NCBI GenBank assembly: GCA_030386875.1
Contig: CM059558.1
Location: 13,519,752 to 13,583,751 of the forward strand
DNA length: 64,000 nt
Origin: Morinoia aosen
Taxonomy: Eukaryota; Arthropoda; Malacostraca; Amphipoda; Talitridae
Direction: 5' to 3'
A program made the position numbers and the translations under genes. Below the pieces are notes generated by a model. The model saw only the letters and a list, made by a program, of their open reading frames with translations. It was not told where the DNA came from and searched no databases. Of the stretch, positions 1-11,819 are shown in pieces. Position 1 is the first letter of the stretch. Each line of letters opens with the position of its first letter.

Positions 1-2284
1 TGTATATGGCGATTCATAAGGAGGAAGGAATCTCCTACTTCTGGAGCAAGACACGGAGCACGGCTAAATAATGTTAGAACTAGGTATGATATGGAAGGGC
101 AATAAGAGTGGTCACGAGGCATAGTCATGGGAACAACATAGCATAATAACATCTCACGACTCAATTATTATCATTCTATAGGAAAGTTTTAGCCTCCCTT
201 AACCACGACAAAGATGTTCCAAGAGAGGAAAGATGAAGGCACCATTCGGTGTGAGGTTGAGGGAACGCGGAATCTATGCACAGGACACACAGGAGTAGTG
301 AGCTAGGAGAGAAGTTCCTGAAACGAGGAAAGGTTTCTGTTGCATTGACAGGGAAGAAAAAGTCTCTAGTTGAGGATCACATTGTCAAGAACACCCTGCC
401 AAGGACACACTGCTAGGAAACACATTAGAAAGAACACATTTATGATACACGCACACGAATATTGCAGAACTCGTGTCACTAGTCGAAAGGAGTGATTGAA
501 GGCAATGTACTCCTAATCTCGCTCAATCTACATTTGACAATACATGTAATGATAATTTTGAGAGACAACACAATTCCACGGACGATGCATTTTCATTGTG
601 AGGTGAAAGCACTTTTGACAGTTTACAAGTACATGACATAAACTTCGCAATCCTCGACACCAGGCAATAATACATCAATCGCTTGTTTCGGCCAATGTTC
701 AAAGTGTCTTTTTTTTTTTAAGGAAGCACAAAAAGATATATCCACGAATGTACATCCGTATCCAACAATCTTGACACAGCGGTCCTTAGTTAATAGGCAC
801 TTTATTTGAACAAAAGGTGGACGATCGCACAACGAGTTTATAGTTTTCGCATGAAAGCCTCACAATAATAAAGGGATGACGAGTTAGGTAACGTTACAGG
901 TTGAGAGAGAATACTTTAAAATACTTACAGACGATGGGGAAAGGTCCCTCACTTTAGACCTGGAGCAGCATATTCTAGGACATAAAATAATTGATTGCTC
1001 TGTTTTTTACTTTACCCTATCTGTGGAAAAAGGGACAGCAAAATTAGGTCTCTAAAGCAGGGCAAGTCACTCAGGTTATCAAATCAACCATTATCAATAA
1101 ATTCTATTATAAGAAAAAATGAGAGAGGCAAGCACACGTTTGTCAAAGTCGCTTTGAAAACACAAATCATATGAGCTAGTGGTCTCAAGTTTCTGCGCCT
1201 ATTCCCAGCCCACTGAATGCCGTAACTTTAGGCTTCCACCTTGCTGACTGGCGCAACTTGCCCAGCCCAGCTCATAGGTAAGAAGCCAATCGACTAAATT
1301 TATTCTTACTTGCTCCACATCTTCCTATTAATGAATGTTATAAATAATACAAAGACAAGAAATAATACAAAGACAAGAAACAATACAAAGACAAGAAACA
1401 ATACAAAGACAAGAAAAATCATGTTCCCAAGTTGGTGCGAGTCCAGCACGACGTGCCATGGATTTTCAATATCAACAACTGATGTCCAATCCATGGGAGA
1501 ATCACCATAGTTTTTATTTTCAGCACACAAATCTTTCAACAGTGAAGCAGTGGTTGGTTTGCATTATCAAATAAATATATGATTGTGCTATCTTATGTTA
1601 ATCTATGAAATGTGATAAACTTCAAGTAATCTTGTGTCAAACTAAAAAGCATTGAAATGTCAGTCTCTCCATGTTGCATTTACTGCCCTTGACACTGTTT
1701 ACAATATTATATATGACAACACAGCTTACATGGCTTGACTATTATGCAAATGTTGCTGAGCAAAAAAAAAACATTTGGACATCAACACGAAATCACTTGG
1801 AGCAGTGAAACAGAGATAGAAAAGTTCATCGGTAAATCACAGTGTTCAGCTAAAATACCGTTAAGCCAGAACCTGACTAATTCCCAGCATTACACCGCAG
1901 CTTACTGGCTACACCGAAAGAAAACACCAGACTCTACCGAACTGCAATGGCTGGTCTGACTCAATGTAGGTGGGCTTGCCGGCCGCCGGAAGCATTCTCG
2001 AATGCTCCAGAAACCGGCCGCTCACCACTATCTAACGCAAGTCGTGTGAAAACACCCGAAAATATAGCCAGCGCGGTAAAACGTAAACCAAATGAGTTTC
2101 CCACTCAAGTTCACTCTCTAACTACACAAAAACTTAATATTATCCGGGAACCCGTTCCTCCCACGCACTTCAAACAAATAAAACGTTGGCGTCATTCTTG
2201 CGGACGAAGCGCGGATCCGCAAAACGTTACCGGAACAAATTATCAAAATTCTTTGAATTTTGTCGTGTCTTGTAAGACGCGACA
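1..2284 (-). repeat. 3' LTR of the BEL/Pao-like element
   Basis: This copy matches 6077-8358 almost base for base. Differences seen include the bases near 11-13, 491, 600, 1300, 2208 and 2227, and the length of the T run near 710. It is unusually long for a BEL/Pao LTR. It contains an 18-bp tandem repeat (about 1345-1417, four copies) and, at 187 to about 360, a fragment of the dispersed family called R1 here. It carries no convincing gene; short ORFs in it are duplicated exactly in the other LTR. Confidence 0.9.
1345..1417. repeat. 18-bp tandem repeat, four copies, inside the LTR
   Basis: The unit AATACAAAGACAAGAAAC is repeated four times with one T/C change. The same block is at about 7419-7491 in the other LTR, so it predates the insertion. 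Confidence 0.9.
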
Positions 2285-5200
2285 CTCCCCCCCCCCCCCC
2301 CCCTTGGTGGCTCTGGCCACCAATAACTGCCTTCGGGGGGGAGGGGGGGCGCTGGGTAAGAGCTGGTTCAGTGGCGGGGCGCCACACTCTACGGGCTCAT
2401 CGCAGCCGTCTCGCCCCGCGGGACGCGTCGGTGTTGTCTTCAGCGACGGGTGGGTGGCCTTCCACCTGCCGCGCGGGCGTGGCTCGTAGAGGAGTCTTCT
2501 CTGCTTCCCCGACCAACGTCGAACTTTCCGTCGCTGGCGGGTGGTGGACCTCTGGGAGGGTCCCGGTGTCGTCTCCTGGTCTTTCTCAACGTTGCCCGGC
2601 ATTCCTCGTGCGTCGGCGAGTGCGTCGTGCTCGTCCCGATGCTTCGGATTCCGACGGCGGCTTGTCGCATAGGCGGTACTGAGAGGCTGGTTAAGGGAGA
2701 ATGGAGGTGGGTGCTTGGCGTCTCCTGGAGGGTCGGGGGCTACGGGGCAGCCTTCTCCTTTGCTTGGCCCGTTCCGTCGAGCTCTCTTATCAACAGAGGT
2801 GCGCTCAGCATGGTGCGCGTCGTGCTTTCTCTTCGAATCACCAGGGTGCGGAAGCTCCCGTTTCCGTTTCTTCTTGGACTTCGGTGGTGCGCTGTCTGGA
2901 TCGCACTGTGCGTCCATTTCATCGTTTGTTGCTGACTGGTTGATAAATCTCGTCGCTGGCGGGGCTCCCGCTTGATTCTCGTCCTCCATCCTTGTGTTTT
3001 TCGTCTTTTCAGGGTCTCCGCGGTCGTCGGGGGGCCGCGGTTGAGAGGTCTCGTCGCTGTGCTGCTGGGTAATAGCGTCTTTTCCTGAAAACAGTTCAAG
3101 GCACGCCTCCGGGCCACAGGTTTTGAGAGCGACTTCGGCTACGATTCTTGCGACCGTGTAAGAGTGCTCTCCTTCGGGGCAGACGTCGTCGTTCACCTTG
3201 TCGACCACTGCCCAGCCCAAGGCGGTGTGGTGGACGAACGGAGCCTTACGACGTTGTTTGTCGGAGTGGCTGTAGAGTAGGTCTCCACAGTCCGTCCCTA
3301 GGAGCACCGCGACTTCTGCGTGTTTGTCCAAGGGCAAGAAATGGTGAGCGAAGTGCGATATCTCCGGGGTTCTTGCGACGCGTTCGTAGGTCGCAACTGC
3401 TTTCTTTCTATCGGGAATGGAGTTGCATTCCAACATCGGTGGGAGCTCGAATGTTTGGTCTTCGGACACTCCCTTTATTTTCAGCCCTGACACGCGTCTG
3501 CCGTATCGAGCGGCGGATTGATCGGTCAGCGTTTCCAGCTCGTAGTGAGACTTGGGGGTTGTCACGCGGAGGGCGTTCAACAGCTTAGGAGAGCAGAAGG
3601 ACGTGGTACTTTGCTCATCTAAGATTACGTAGGCGCGGCACGACCGACCCGTGTTCTCGTCGATAACGTCTGCCAGGACAACTTTGCTGCATGCACCCTT
3701 CTCGGCTGCGGGTACGCGAGAGGCCAGGGCCACGGCTCTCAATCTCTCCCCGAGTTCGCTCTGAGCTCTGTCGTCGCTCGGTTCTCGACTGGGTCTCTCC
3801 CGACGAGTGGTTTCACTCGAATTTCCCGCTGCTCGCCAGTTGATGTGAGCGGTTGTGGTGTGATTCTCGGCTCCGCAATCGTCGCACTTCACGATCTCTT
3901 TGCAATGCTTTGCCCAATGAGTCCCCAGACAGCGGTAGCACAGCTTGTGCTCACGTATGAAGTCCTTCTTCTTCTGAGGTTCCATCTTTCTTACTGCTTG
4001 GCACGAGTTCGTCGCATGTTGTGCACTCTGGTGTAGGACGCAGCTGCCGGTTTGATTCTCCGAGGACGTGTAGAGGACTCGCGGGGCTCTTAGATTGGGG
4101 CGAGCGGGGGCCGCGGTCTCGCGTCGAGCACTCATCCAGTTGAGGTTCGATGCCCCGAAACTGTCGCATTGGGTATCTGACAGCGTTTTGATGAAATCGC
4201 AGAACTTCGCGAAATCAGGTAACGATCCAGTTAATCTTCTGTGCCTGCTTCTTTCGTTTCTCCAGGCATCTAAAACGAAGAAGGGCAGTCTCTCTACAAT
4301 GGGGGATAGCCCTACGTCGGTGTTCAGGAAGGAGAGGCCGTGATTGTGCTGCATGGTGTGATGAATCGCTAGACAGGCGTCGCTGAACTTCCGCAGCTTG
4401 AGGCCGACCGTGCGGTCGCCTTTAGATCCCTTGATGTCCGAGGCTTGCGCGAGGCGTTCGAGCAGAGTGTCGGCTACCCGGTCGTCAGAGCCGAAGCGAG
4501 TCTTCAATTGTTCGACGATGTGGGTGAGCAGGGCCGCTGTGTCTAGGTACGTTGCGGCCAGTATATCGTTGATCAGGCTCCTCGGCTCTCCGCAGGTGTG
4601 GTTTGTGAGGATCTCAATGGCGTCGATGGGCTCCACTGCGAGTCTTTCCATCCTCCTCTTGAGGGCGTCGAACCATCTGTGGAACAGATGGGCCTCTCCC
4701 GCATAAGGTTGGCTAGGCCCTTTCTTTAGGTCTTCGATCATCGAGAGCCTCATAGCTCCGTCGATCACTGGTGGCCTTGCTTCGAATACTATGGCAGGCG
4801 AGCTGGTGGAAGCGCTAGGCTGGAATGCTGGTGCGGAGGGATTCATCAGGGGTGCGAGTGCGGTGTCACCGGGTAGAGCGTTCGCGACTGCCGTCGCGCC
4901 CCTTGCGGGCTCCACGACGTGGCGTTGGAAAGCTTGGTCGACCCAGGCACCTGTCCGAGCGTTTTTGCTCTCAGTGTTCTCTTCACCGAAGGGCTGATCA
5001 TTCTCCGCTCGGTTCCCGTTCCTCAGTTTCGACCTCTCGATGGTGATTTGTGCCAACAGTACCGATGGCTCTTCAGTGATGTCGATAAGCATCTGCTTAT
5101 TGCCTTGGCAAGGGGGCTCGCGGCGCTCGTATTCGCCGTCCTTGTGACGAGGGCTGGCGCTGAGAAGGCTCTGGCTACGATCACTCTCACTGTCTTGGCT

Positions 5201-5908
5201 CTGGCTGTAATAGCTCGAGCCTTGGTGACTCTGACGACGATGGCAGGGGCTGGCCTGGTCTCTGCCCCGACGGTTGGAACGGTGTCCGCTCCTGCTCTCG
5301 GCCAATGATGGTTTTGGGGGCTTGTTCTGATAGGCAGCGCCTTGCTGCTGGTTCTTGGACGAGGTCCTCTTCGACCTCGAGTTCTTGCGCTGGGAGGGTT
5401 CCTTTGTCACACTCCGTGACGAGCTCCCCAAGAGCTCCTCACTTCTGCGATCCATTGAATCCATCAGCTTCTTCCTGCGGGCCCTGGCGATTGTCAGCGA
5501 GCCCCGGACTGCTGTCGCTTCTGCTGTGGCTCCCGAGCCCTCTAGAGCTAGGACCAGCTGGTCTCCGATTCGCTTGACGGTCTTAGCCTTTGCTCGGATT
5601 CCAGCGTGGACTTGATCCACCTCGCTGGGCGTCTTGAGATCTCGTGGTACTGCACCATTCAGGAGACTGTTCAAGGCTGCTAGCTCCGTGTGGAATTGTT
5701 CTTCCAGCTGTGGAAGTGTAGGCTTGCTCTTTCTTCCGAGAGAGGTCATTTCTGTGGTCTCGGATATATATATATATATTCGCCGCGGGCGGCTGAGAAT
5801 CTGCTGTGGGCCTCCTCTTTGGAGGGCTTCTTCGTGGGAGGGCACCTTCCGCTGACGTCTATTTACTGTAATGTCGTGAGCTAGCGGAATTGATCTTCGC
5901 TTCGGCAC
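2243..5908 (-). CDS. Gag-protease polyprotein of a BEL/Pao-like retrotransposon (1221 residues)
   Basis: One uninterrupted ORF. From residue about 54 (a second Met at 5749, after a short IYIYI tract encoded by a TA microsatellite) it has a coiled, charged N-terminal region. Residues about 150-260 are Ser/Arg-rich. Residues about 390-585 resemble DUF1759 gag (RWFDALKRRMERL, LKTRFGSDDRVADTLL). A zinc-knuckle region at 657-688 has CYRC, then H and C, then CDDC, then a His pair. Residues about 738-905 resemble the DUF1758 retropepsin-like domain, with an AYVILDEQSTTSF active-site-like stretch and VLLGTDCGDLL. The last 300 residues are low-complexity and basic (KSKKKRKREL near residue 1017) where autonomous BEL/Pao elements carry reverse transcriptase. 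The ORF crosses the polypurine tract and stops inside the 3' LTR. Intact reading frame and recent LTRs suggest the ORF may still be expressed. Either Met could be the start. Confidence 0.85.
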   Translation of the reverse strand: MPKRRSIPLAHDITVNRRQRKVPSHEEALQRGGPQQILSRPRRIYIYISETTEMTSLGRKSKPTLPQLEEQFHTELAALNSLLNGAVPRDLKTPSEVDQVHAGIRAKAKTVKRIGDQLVLALEGSGATAEATAVRGSLTIARARRKKLMDSMDRRSEELLGSSSRSVTKEPSQRKNSRSKRTSSKNQQQGAAYQNKPPKPSLAESRSGHRSNRRGRDQASPCHRRQSHQGSSYYSQSQDSESDRSQSLLSASPRHKDGEYERREPPCQGNKQMLIDITEEPSVLLAQITIERSKLRNGNRAENDQPFGEENTESKNARTGAWVDQAFQRHVVEPARGATAVANALPGDTALAPLMNPSAPAFQPSASTSSPAIVFEARPPVIDGAMRLSMIEDLKKGPSQPYAGEAHLFHRWFDALKRRMERLAVEPIDAIEILTNHTCGEPRSLINDILAATYLDTAALLTHIVEQLKTRFGSDDRVADTLLERLAQASDIKGSKGDRTVGLKLRKFSDACLAIHHTMQHNHGLSFLNTDVGLSPIVERLPFFVLDAWRNERSRHRRLTGSLPDFAKFCDFIKTLSDTQCDSFGASNLNWMSARRETAAPARPNLRAPRVLYTSSENQTGSCVLHQSAQHATNSCQAVRKMEPQKKKDFIREHKLCYRCLGTHWAKHCKEIVKCDDCGAENHTTTAHINWRAAGNSSETTRRERPSREPSDDRAQSELGERLRAVALASRVPAAEKGACSKVVLADVIDENTGRSCRAYVILDEQSTTSFCSPKLLNALRVTTPKSHYELETLTDQSAARYGRRVSGLKIKGVSEDQTFELPPMLECNSIPDRKKAVATYERVARTPEISHFAHHFLPLDKHAEVAVLLGTDCGDLLYSHSDKQRRKAPFVHHTALGWAVVDKVNDDVCPEGEHSYTVARIVAEVALKTCGPEACLELFSGKDAITQQHSDETSQPRPPDDRGDPEKTKNTRMEDENQAGAPPATRFINQSATNDEMDAQCDPDSAPPKSKKKRKRELPHPGDSKRKHDAHHAERTSVDKRARRNGPSKGEGCPVAPDPPGDAKHPPPFSLNQPLSTAYATSRRRNPKHRDEHDALADARGMPGNVEKDQETTPGPSQRSTTRQRRKVRRWSGKQRRLLYEPRPRGRWKATHPSLKTTPTRPAGRDGCDEPVECGAPPLNQLLPSAPPPPRRQLLVARATKGGGGGECRVLQDTTKFKEF
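2285..2306 (-). promoter_or_regulatory. Polypurine tract for plus-strand priming, dominated by a G17 run
   Basis: Directly inside the 3' LTR, the plus strand has 17 consecutive C (2287-2303). On the element's sense strand this is AAG, G17, AG and then the TG of the LTR. This is the expected place for the polypurine tract that primes plus-strand DNA synthesis. A nearly pure G tract is unusual and could form a quadruplex. A second C7-T-C7 run on the sense strand lies 30 bp upstream (2335-2349). Confidence 0.75.
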
Positions 5909-6076
5909 GCCATTGAACGGAACTCGGTAGGATGCCCAAAGGGAAACGAGGTCTCTTCAGGTTTTTTATTTCTTATCCCCTGGTTCCGTAAATCTGCACA
6001 GACAAGTATGATTCAGACTCGGACCAGGAATTGCAATAAATCCTAATTTAAGATCGCCGTCGATTGATCAATTAAA

Positions 6077-8358
6077 TGTATATGGCGCTGCATAAGGAGG
6101 AAGGAATCTCCTACTTCTGGAGCAAGACACGGAGCACGGCTAAATAATGTTAGAACTAGGTATGATATGGAAGGGCAATAAGAGTGGTCACGAGGCATAG
6201 TCATGGGAACAACATAGCATAATAACATCTCACGACTCAATTATTATCATTCTATAGGAAAGTTTTAGCCTCCCTTAACCACGACAAAGATGTTCCAAGA
6301 GAGGAAAGATGAAGGCACCATTCGGTGTGAGGTTGAGGGAACGCGGAATCTATGCACAGGACACACAGGAGTAGTGAGCTAGGAGAGAAGTTCCTGAAAC
6401 GAGGAAAGGTTTCTGTTGCATTGACAGGGAAGAAAAAGTCTCTAGTTGAGGATCACATTGTCAAGAACACCCTGCCAAGGACACACTGCTAGGAAACACA
6501 TTAGAAAGAACACATTTATGATACACGCACACGAATATTGCAGAACTCGTGTCACTAGTCGAAAGGAGTGGTTGAAGGCAATGTACTCCTAATCTCGCTC
6601 AATCTACATTTGACAATACATGTAATGATAATTTTGAGAGACAACACAATTCCACGGACGATGCATTTTCATTGTAAGGTGAAAGCACTTTTGACAGTTT
6701 ACAAGTACATGACATAAACTTCGCAATCCTCGACACCAGGCAATAATACATCAATCGCTTGTTTCGGCCAATGTTCAAAGTGTCTTTTTTTTTAAGGAAG
6801 CACAAAAAGATATATCCACGAATGTACATCCGTATCCAACAATCTTGACACAGCGGTCCTTAGTTAATAGGCACTTTATTTGAACAAAAGGTGGACGATC
6901 GCACAACGAGTTTATAGTTTTCGCATGAAAGCCTCACAATAATAAAGGGATGACGAGTTAGGTAACGTTACAGGTTGAGAGAGAATACTTTAAAATACTT
7001 ACAGACGATGGGGAAAGGTCCCTCACTTTAGACCTGGAGCAGCATATTCTAGGACATAAAATAATTGATTGCTCTGTTTTTTACTTTACCCTATCTGTGG
7101 AAAAAGGGACAGCAAAATTAGGTCTCTAAAGCAGGGCAAGTCACTCAGGTTATCAAATCAACCATTATCAATAAATTCTATTATAAGAAAAAATGAGAGA
7201 GGCAAGCACACGTTTGTCAAAGTCGCTTTGAAAACACAAATCATATGAGCTAGTGGTCTCAAGTTTCTGCGCCTATTCCCAGCCCACTGAATGCCGTAAC
7301 TTTAGGCTTCCACCTTGCTGACTGGCGCAACTTGCCCAGCCCAGCTCATAGGTAAGAAGCCAATCGACTAGATTTATTCTTACTTGCTCCACATCTTCCT
7401 ATTAATGAATGTTATAAATAATACAAAGACAAGAAATAATACAAAGACAAGAAACAATACAAAGACAAGAAACAATACAAAGACAAGAAAAATCATGTTC
7501 CCAAGTTGGTGCGAGTCCAGCACGACGTGCCATGGATTTTCAATATCAACAACTGATGTCCAATCCATGGGAGAATCACCATAGTTTTTATTTTCAGCAC
7601 ACAAATCTTTCAACAGTGAAGCAGTGGTTGGTTTGCATTATCAAATAAATATATGATTGTGCTATCTTATGTTAATCTATGAAATGTGATAAACTTCAAG
7701 TAATCTTGTGTCAAACTAAAAAGCATTGAAATGTCAGTCTCTCCATGTTGCATTTACTGCCCTTGACACTGTTTACAATATTATATATGACAACACAGCT
7801 TACATGGCTTGACTATTATGCAAATGTTGCTGAGCAAAAAAAAAACATTTGGACATCAACACGAAATCACTTGGAGCAGTGAAACAGAGATAGAAAAGTT
7901 CATCGGTAAATCACAGTGTTCAGCTAAAATACCGTTAAGCCAGAACCTGACTAATTCCCAGCATTACACCGCAGCTTACTGGCTACACCGAAAGAAAACA
8001 CCAGACTCTACCGAACTGCAATGGCTGGTCTGACTCAATGTAGGTGGGCTTGCCGGCCGCCGGAAGCATTCTCGAATGCTCCAGAAACCGGCCGCTCACC
8101 ACTATCTAACGCAAGTCGTGTGAAAACACCCGAAAATATAGCCAGCGCGGTAAAACGTAAACCAAATGAGTTTCCCACTCAAGTTCACTCTCTAACTACA
8201 CAAAAACTTAATATTATCCGGGAACCCGTTCCTCCCACGCACTTCAAACAAATAAAACGTTGGCGTCATTATTGCGGACGAAGCGCGGATCCGCAAAACG
8301 TTGCCGGAACAAATTATCAAAATTCTTTGAATTTTGTCGTGTCTTGTAAGACGCGACA
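6077..8358 (-). repeat. 5' LTR of the BEL/Pao-like element
   Basis: This is the second copy of the 2.28-kb terminal repeat. Its right end (...GACGCGACA at 8358) passes straight into unrelated sequence (ACATG...), which marks the outer edge of the insertion. On the minus strand this is the upstream LTR and would carry the promoter for the gag-protease transcript. The 18-bp tandem block (about 7419-7491) and the R1 fragment (from about 6263) are both present. Confidence 0.9.
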
Positions 8359-9627
8359 ACATGATTCGGAGAAAAGCACGAAAAAAAGCGCTTCTCTTTT
8401 TTGCGGTGGCCGGATTTTCGTAATGCATTTAATACAAGCTTCTAAGAAAAATAATGGATGTGACGCATTGCTGAAGAACCCTCTCGGTAGTGCGTACTCG
8501 AATTGAAATATTAGCATAAGAACATAGGAGCTAGTGATACGAGCGTGAGGGATTGATTTTAGGAGTAAAATGGGCAGATTTGATTTATTTTTCGTCTAGA
8601 ACTATGAGATCGACAGTCGAGAATTGGGGGGCAATTTTTCACACTGACTCATCTTCTAGTATGCTAGATGCGAGTATTGTGCTGCATATCTTATAAATTA
8701 CTTTTGGAAAACGTTCTCTCACTACTTTGAAATCATTTACGACGGTGTTTCAGTCGAGTTCGGATAGAGCGTATTCGTGTCTTTCCTTCTTCCATTTTGT
8801 TCACTTATATTGGAGGACTTCCGAGGCATTCTTTTTCTTGTAGTTGTTATGAGTTTTAATTCATCTTACGAATCATGAAATATCCCAGATGATATGTCTT
8901 TGGTGCCTCTTATTGACATACTTAACCCCTGGCATGCAAGCCCATTGTGCAGCGCGTTTGGCTTGTACTCCTTTATTCCTCGTATGGGGGAATTATGCGT
9001 TTTTTTATTCTTTCTTTATCTGCGCAATGTTAGCTCTGAACTTACTATCAGAAATAACTCTCCATTTCAGTAAATAAAATTAACATACTAGGCCACTATT
9101 CCCTTTACTCGTAAGTGCAAATGTTTTGAGCATATTCACTACTCATATGTGATATCACAGTATCTTCAATTTGCCCCATGCACCCAACCACGTATAATGT
9201 TGAAGAGAATACCGAAAGCATGTGAAGCCTGAGATGGTTTTTATTGTTGTTCCTAGACTGGAACTTTATTTCCCTTCAAATTTTCGTGAGAAAGAAAAAG
9301 CTAACACATTTTTCCTTTTTTCGCACACTTATTTCCGTTTTAGTAACTTTTTTCGGGTATTTTCTTTCGATTATACATAGCTCGACTGCTATTTTCGAGG
9401 TTGCAAAGGAACGGTTTAAATTTTATTTTTTCTTGACCAACCATTTTATATGGAATTAAAAAAAGGGCGAAATGAGAGAAAGGCCATAAGAAATTAATAA
9501 ATACAGTCTCTGGAGAATCGATAAGGCCGCGTGAACACGGCCCCTCAAAATACATAGGACTGGAGCTTGTATCACTGATACGCGCGAAGCCATCACGCAC
9601 TTTTGGCTCGCTTCGGGCAGACCGAAA
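8359..9627. other. No gene seen; degenerate dispersed repeats
   Basis: AT-rich sequence right of the LTR element. Segment 8640-8830 is a diverged direct relative of 11985-12195 (shared runs around TTATAAATTACTTT and ACGGTGTTTC). Segment 9120-9420 shares stretches with 11090-11370 and 10570-10690. About 9530-9625 reads in reverse like 30395-30470 (shared GCCAAAAGTGYGTGATG and TGATACAAGCT), a small dispersed element. ORFs here are short and unlike known proteins. Confidence 0.5.
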
Positions 9628-10094
9628 GATAAAGAAAAAAGAAAAAACATATCTTTTCAAAAAGGTTGTCACATGAGATACATGACAAACATATTGCCCT
9701 TTAAAAGTTTCTCAACATAAGACGTCATTAGACAAACGTACTTTACGAGGAGTACTAATACTCGTAGACAGACTATACTTAGTGTGCTAATACAAACACC
9801 ATACGAGTTGTATAAATACACAAATTATACGAGGTGAACTAATAGACAAACTATCCGAGGCGTACAAATAGGTAAACCCTACGAGGCGTACTAATAGACA
9901 CGCCATACGTGGCGTGGAAAATAGGTTAACCCTGCCATGGGCTAGATAATTCAAAAATATAATTTCTTGGATGTTTTATATCCCAAGAGATAGCTGACAA
10001 CTTATAAATAATTTAGTATACTACTAGAGAATTCTTCTGAATTCCTCAATTATTTTTTGAACCAAAATGATAAATAAAATGGTTTTTAATTTCG

Positions 10095-11260
10095 GAAAAA
10101 AATTTTTAAGAAAACTCCAGTTCTCAAGAAACAACAACAAAAGAACATATGTCAGATCCTATCGGTACGCTCTGCAACATCATGCAGACATGGGTACATG
10201 GTGGAAAATGCAGATACAATGTAAGCCGGATAGCACTTATGATTAGCAGATATCTACACAATTTTGGTAGAAATGCGTAGACAAACCTACATATACTCAA
10301 CATCAAAATTCATAGCTTGTTGAACATACGGACAGAAAGAAAATTGTACTACGATTCATATGCTCAAATTGCGCTTTATTTCACTATATTTCATATTTTT
10401 GCCTCGAGCAAAATGTTGTCATGGATTTTCCATCGTCAAAGAGGAAAGAGAACTTCACTGATGAAGAAGGAAAGCTGGTCGGACTATACGGAGAAAGAAT
10501 TTTCAAGATCGAAGAGATTCAGCTTGACTCATGATCAAATGGCTCCTGTAGAACTTTCGTTTATAAGTGTTCATTTCGTTTTTACGTTTTTCGAAGTCTT
10601 CTTTCCTTTTAGTTATTTTGTCCGAATAATTTCTTACGATTACAGTGAGCTCGACTGTCATTTTCGATTTAGTAGATGGTAGGTTGTTTTCATCTTTTCG
10701 TTATATGTACATATTTTTTTTCTCTTATATTTCATTTTCAATAAGTATATGTAGATTAATATGCGTGTTTACGTATGTAGGTATATGTATATCTACATAA
10801 ATATACATACATTTTTCTATTTCATTTCTTTACGTGAAAACCATCCGGTTAATTAATTTAATTGCACTAGCGAAAAAATATAAAATAGATCTATCACTTC
10901 CCCAGCGGCGTTTTTGTGAATAGGAAAAAATTGAGAAATACAATTAGTGAAATAAAGCCCAATTCCAAGAGTCTATGAATATTAGTAAAATTTTCTTTCT
11001 GTCCGTATGTTTAGCAAGCTATGAATTTTGATGTTGAGTATATATTTGTTTGTCTACGCATTTCTACAGAAATTTTGTAGATATCTGCTAATCATGAGTG
11101 ATATCCCGCTTACAGTGTATCTCCATTTTACCACATGTACCCATGTCCGCATGATGTTGCAGAGAATACCGAGAGGATATGAAATATGTTCTTTTGTTCT
11201 TTTTCCTTGATAACTTGAGTTTTCTTGAAATTAATTTTCCGAAATTAAAAAGCATTTAAT
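10095..11260. repeat. Inner inverted repeat with about 250-bp arms
   Basis: 10095-10345 and 10985-11260 are reverse complements with scattered differences; an example is ACATACGGACAGAAAGAAAA at 10325 against its complement near 10995. The 640-bp centre has a diverged copy of the segment also seen at 9315 and 11260 (TTTTTCGAAGTCTT). 11410-11560 holds mixed TA/TG microsatellite just outside. Confidence 0.65.
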
Positions 11261-11819
11261 TTATACGTTTTTCGAAGTCTTTTATAATATTACTTAATTA
11301 TCCTCAGGTTATTTCTGACGATTACAAAAAGCTTGACTGTTATTTTAGATGTAGCAAGAGCAATATTTTTTTTATGTTAATTAGTTTTTTGATTTTTCTT
11401 CTATTCATTTTCAATACGTATATATATATATATGAATATGTGGGTGTAGGTGTGTGCATGTGTGTGTGCTTGTGTGCACACGCAAATATGAATGTCTATG
11501 TATCTGTGTGCACATGTACACGTTCGCTAATATATATATATATACACATATGCATAGATATGTTTCTATTTCCATTTTTCTGCGTAAAAGCAAAACGTCA
11601 AGACACATTACATTTTACCTAAAGCTCTGCGATCAGTTAACACTGAACCAAAATTTCAGAAATAAATAAATTGATTGCACTTGCTAAATGATTCATAAAT
11701 AGATCTATCACGGCCCCAAAGGGCATTTCTGTGAATAGAAGAAATTAAGAGTATAAACAGACGAATGAAATAAAGCGATCGTGAAAAAATTATCCCTATG
11801 TGCGTATGCTGAACAACCC

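Larger units (their letters stand above)
1..8358 (-). mobile_element. BEL/Pao-like LTR retrotransposon, gag-protease only, with 2.28-kb LTRs
   Basis: Two direct repeats (1-2284 and 6077-8358) flank a 3.8-kb interior with one long minus-strand ORF. Each repeat begins TG and ends CA. On the minus strand the element reads 5' LTR 6077-8358, leader 5909-6076, ORF 5908-2243, polypurine tract about 2285-2306, 3' LTR 2284-1. The LTRs differ at about eight bases plus a T-run length difference, so the insertion is recent. The ORF has BEL/Pao-type DUF1759, zinc-knuckle and DUF1758 protease regions. There is no reverse transcriptase, RNase H or integrase, so the copy must depend on another element for mobility. 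The left target-site duplication falls outside the window and no tRNA primer site is obvious next to the 5' LTR. Element class is well supported; the exact left end is inferred from TG...CA symmetry. Confidence 0.88.

Noticed and set aside
2260..5855. Plus-strand ORFs opposite the gag-protease gene
   Set aside because: GC-rich antisense shadows of a well-supported minus-strand ORF.
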